Part shown: positions 63,545 through 64,000 of the stretch, piece by piece | Layout: each line of letters opens with the position of its first letter | Numbering within the stretch: the stretch's first letter is position 1 | Source: Blastocatellia bacterium | GTDB lineage: Bacteria > Acidobacteriota > Blastocatellia > UBA7656 | NCBI GenBank assembly: GCA_035275065.1 | Contig: DATENM010000034.1 | Location: 21,525 to 85,524, forward strand | Direction of reading: 5' to 3' | DNA: 64,000 nucleotides | Program-made: the position numbers and the translations under genes | Notes under the pieces: model-generated | Databases searched by the model: none | What the model was told of the DNA's origin: nothing | What the model saw: only the letters and a program-made list of their open reading frames with translations

Positions 63545-63772
63545 ATGTCAGAATACACCAAATTTGATTCGGAAATCTACTCCGAAGATTTGCAGCCGGT
63601 CACAGAGCAAGAGTTTGATGAAGTGATGGCGTTGATGGTCAATGACGATTTCGCGGGCTACGGCAAATGGTCAGACGAGCTTGAAAGCGAAAACTTCGTT
63701 GTCCGCGACGGCAAAGTTTCCCATAAGCCTGAGCCGCCGAGCAGGGGCCGCGTCGGAGGTATCGAGATATGA
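63545..63772 (+). CDS. Small acidic element protein
   Basis: A 75-residue, Glu/Asp-rich protein (MSEYTKFDSEIYSEDLQP, VTEQEFDEVMALMVNDDF) with no cysteine or membrane segment. AAAGGATTATCC precedes the ATG and a regulated promoter lies about 235 bp upstream. Its stop overlaps the next ATG (ATGA), so the two small genes are coupled. Small acidic proteins are common early genes of phages and satellites, but no family is recognised. Confidence 0.6.
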   Translation: MSEYTKFDSEIYSEDLQPVTEQEFDEVMALMVNDDFAGYGKWSDELESENFVVRDGKVSHKPEPPSRGRVGGIEI

Positions 63773-63882
63773 CTTGCCACCTCTGCCGCGAAGAAATCCG
63801 CAGCCGTCAAAAGGTTGAATACCATCACCCCATCTACAAGAGCAGGGGCGGCACCGAGACCGCCCCATGCGCATCAAGCTAA
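63769..63882 (+). CDS. Mini HNH-like protein, translationally coupled
   Basis: A 37-residue frame starting at an ATGA overlap with the previous gene. It reads MTCHLCREEI, then VEYHHPIYKSRGGTE, followed by a stop at TAA 63880-63882. CxxC and the HH...GGTE block match the first half of HNH endonucleases, but the second half is missing. A one-base shift in a run of four C (63863-63866) would open a longer frame to 63973, so it may be a frameshifted remnant or a real truncated protein. Confidence 0.4.
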   Translation: MTCHLCREEIRSRQKVEYHHPIYKSRGGTETAPCASS

Positions 63883-64000
63883 GGCTCATTCAGAAGTAGC
63901 TGAAAACTGGACGGCACCTTTTTGCGCTTCTCCACTCGACATCGCCGCGCAATACATTTGCCGATCAGCTTGATGGCTTCCGTCAATGCCTTGATCGATC
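63879..64000 (-). CDS. C-terminal end of a minus-strand element gene (partial)
   Basis: The minus-strand frame is open from the window edge to TAG at 63879-63881 and encodes a basic, helical tail (SIKALTEAIKLIGKCIARRC and more Lys/Arg). It converges with the mini HNH frame, and the two stops overlap by two bases. About 40 residues are visible. The helical pattern looks coding, but the rest of the gene is outside the window. Confidence 0.4.
   Translation of the reverse strand, partial: SIKALTEAIKLIGKCIARRCRVEKRKKVPSSFQLLLNEP

Noticed and set aside
63277..63545. Two overlapping minus-strand frames in the element control region
   Set aside because: They run antisense to the promoter and leader, lack ribosome-binding sites and give hydrophobic low-complexity products.

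Overview
The window is a GC-rich bacterial chromosome segment with about 45 resident genes, followed from about 57.1 kb by an integrated element whose right end lies outside the window. The gene mix suggests an Acidobacteriota-type soil bacterium, possibly class Blastocatellia: a secreted dipeptidyl peptidase, S41 and GH3 enzymes, a very large multi-GAF hybrid kinase, FHA/zinc-ribbon membrane proteins, a TonB siderophore receptor, LarE, an Hfq-like protein and a MoxR/DUF58/SpoIIM block. That assignment is inference from gene content; no rRNA or marker tree is available here.

Layout. 0-5 kb: partial cysteine-pair domain protein, a cobalamin-riboswitch-like leader, secreted M15 peptidase, BON lipoprotein, GH3 glycosidase, DUF2203 protein, TatA. 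5-15.7 kb: signalling and envelope block with a zinc-ribbon/FHA/MshEN/FHA membrane protein, an HD-GYP response regulator, a 1324-residue GAF/PAS hybrid histidine kinase, an OmpA-type coiled-coil protein and a small zinc-ribbon membrane protein. 15.7-26 kb: hemL, a GT39-like membrane glycosyltransferase, hutU with an MBL-fold hydrolase, an MFS exporter, a DPP-IV-type peptidase. 26-37 kb: a three-gene sugar-acid/lactone operon, a lone carboxyltransferase, a Tat-exported Gfo/Idh/MocA oxidoreductase, a VOC protein, an MFS permease, a receiver-only regulator, an S41 peptidase and an orphan secreted protein. 37-46 kb: recO, larE, a methyltransferase, a crotonase, lemA, hflX, an Hfq-like protein, pdxA, a TolB-like protein. 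46-57 kb: a Fur-box-controlled TonB receptor, quinone oxidoreductase, holB, spoIIM-like, DUF58/Nudix/MoxR, phosphohexomutase, an ftsB-like gene and initiator tRNA-fMet.

57.13-64 kb: an element abutting tRNA-fMet. It carries a tyrosine integrase, an AlpA-like excisionase, a prim-pol/D5-helicase replication protein, an unrecognised 346-residue protein, an HTH/AT-hook regulator facing a palindromic operator-promoter, and small coupled ORFs including a mini HNH-like protein. This is the layout of a P4-like satellite or small integrative element without visible structural or conjugation genes.

Across the chromosomal part there are three families of intergenic inverted repeats (GCGCAATCT palindromes, CCGCCAAGACGCCAAG elements, GTGACAAGT elements). 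Several genes (recO, larE, holB, the glycosyltransferase) have a -10 box only 6-12 bp before the start codon and no Shine-Dalgarno sequence, which suggests leaderless transcripts. All promoter, riboswitch and operator calls are by eye and untested.
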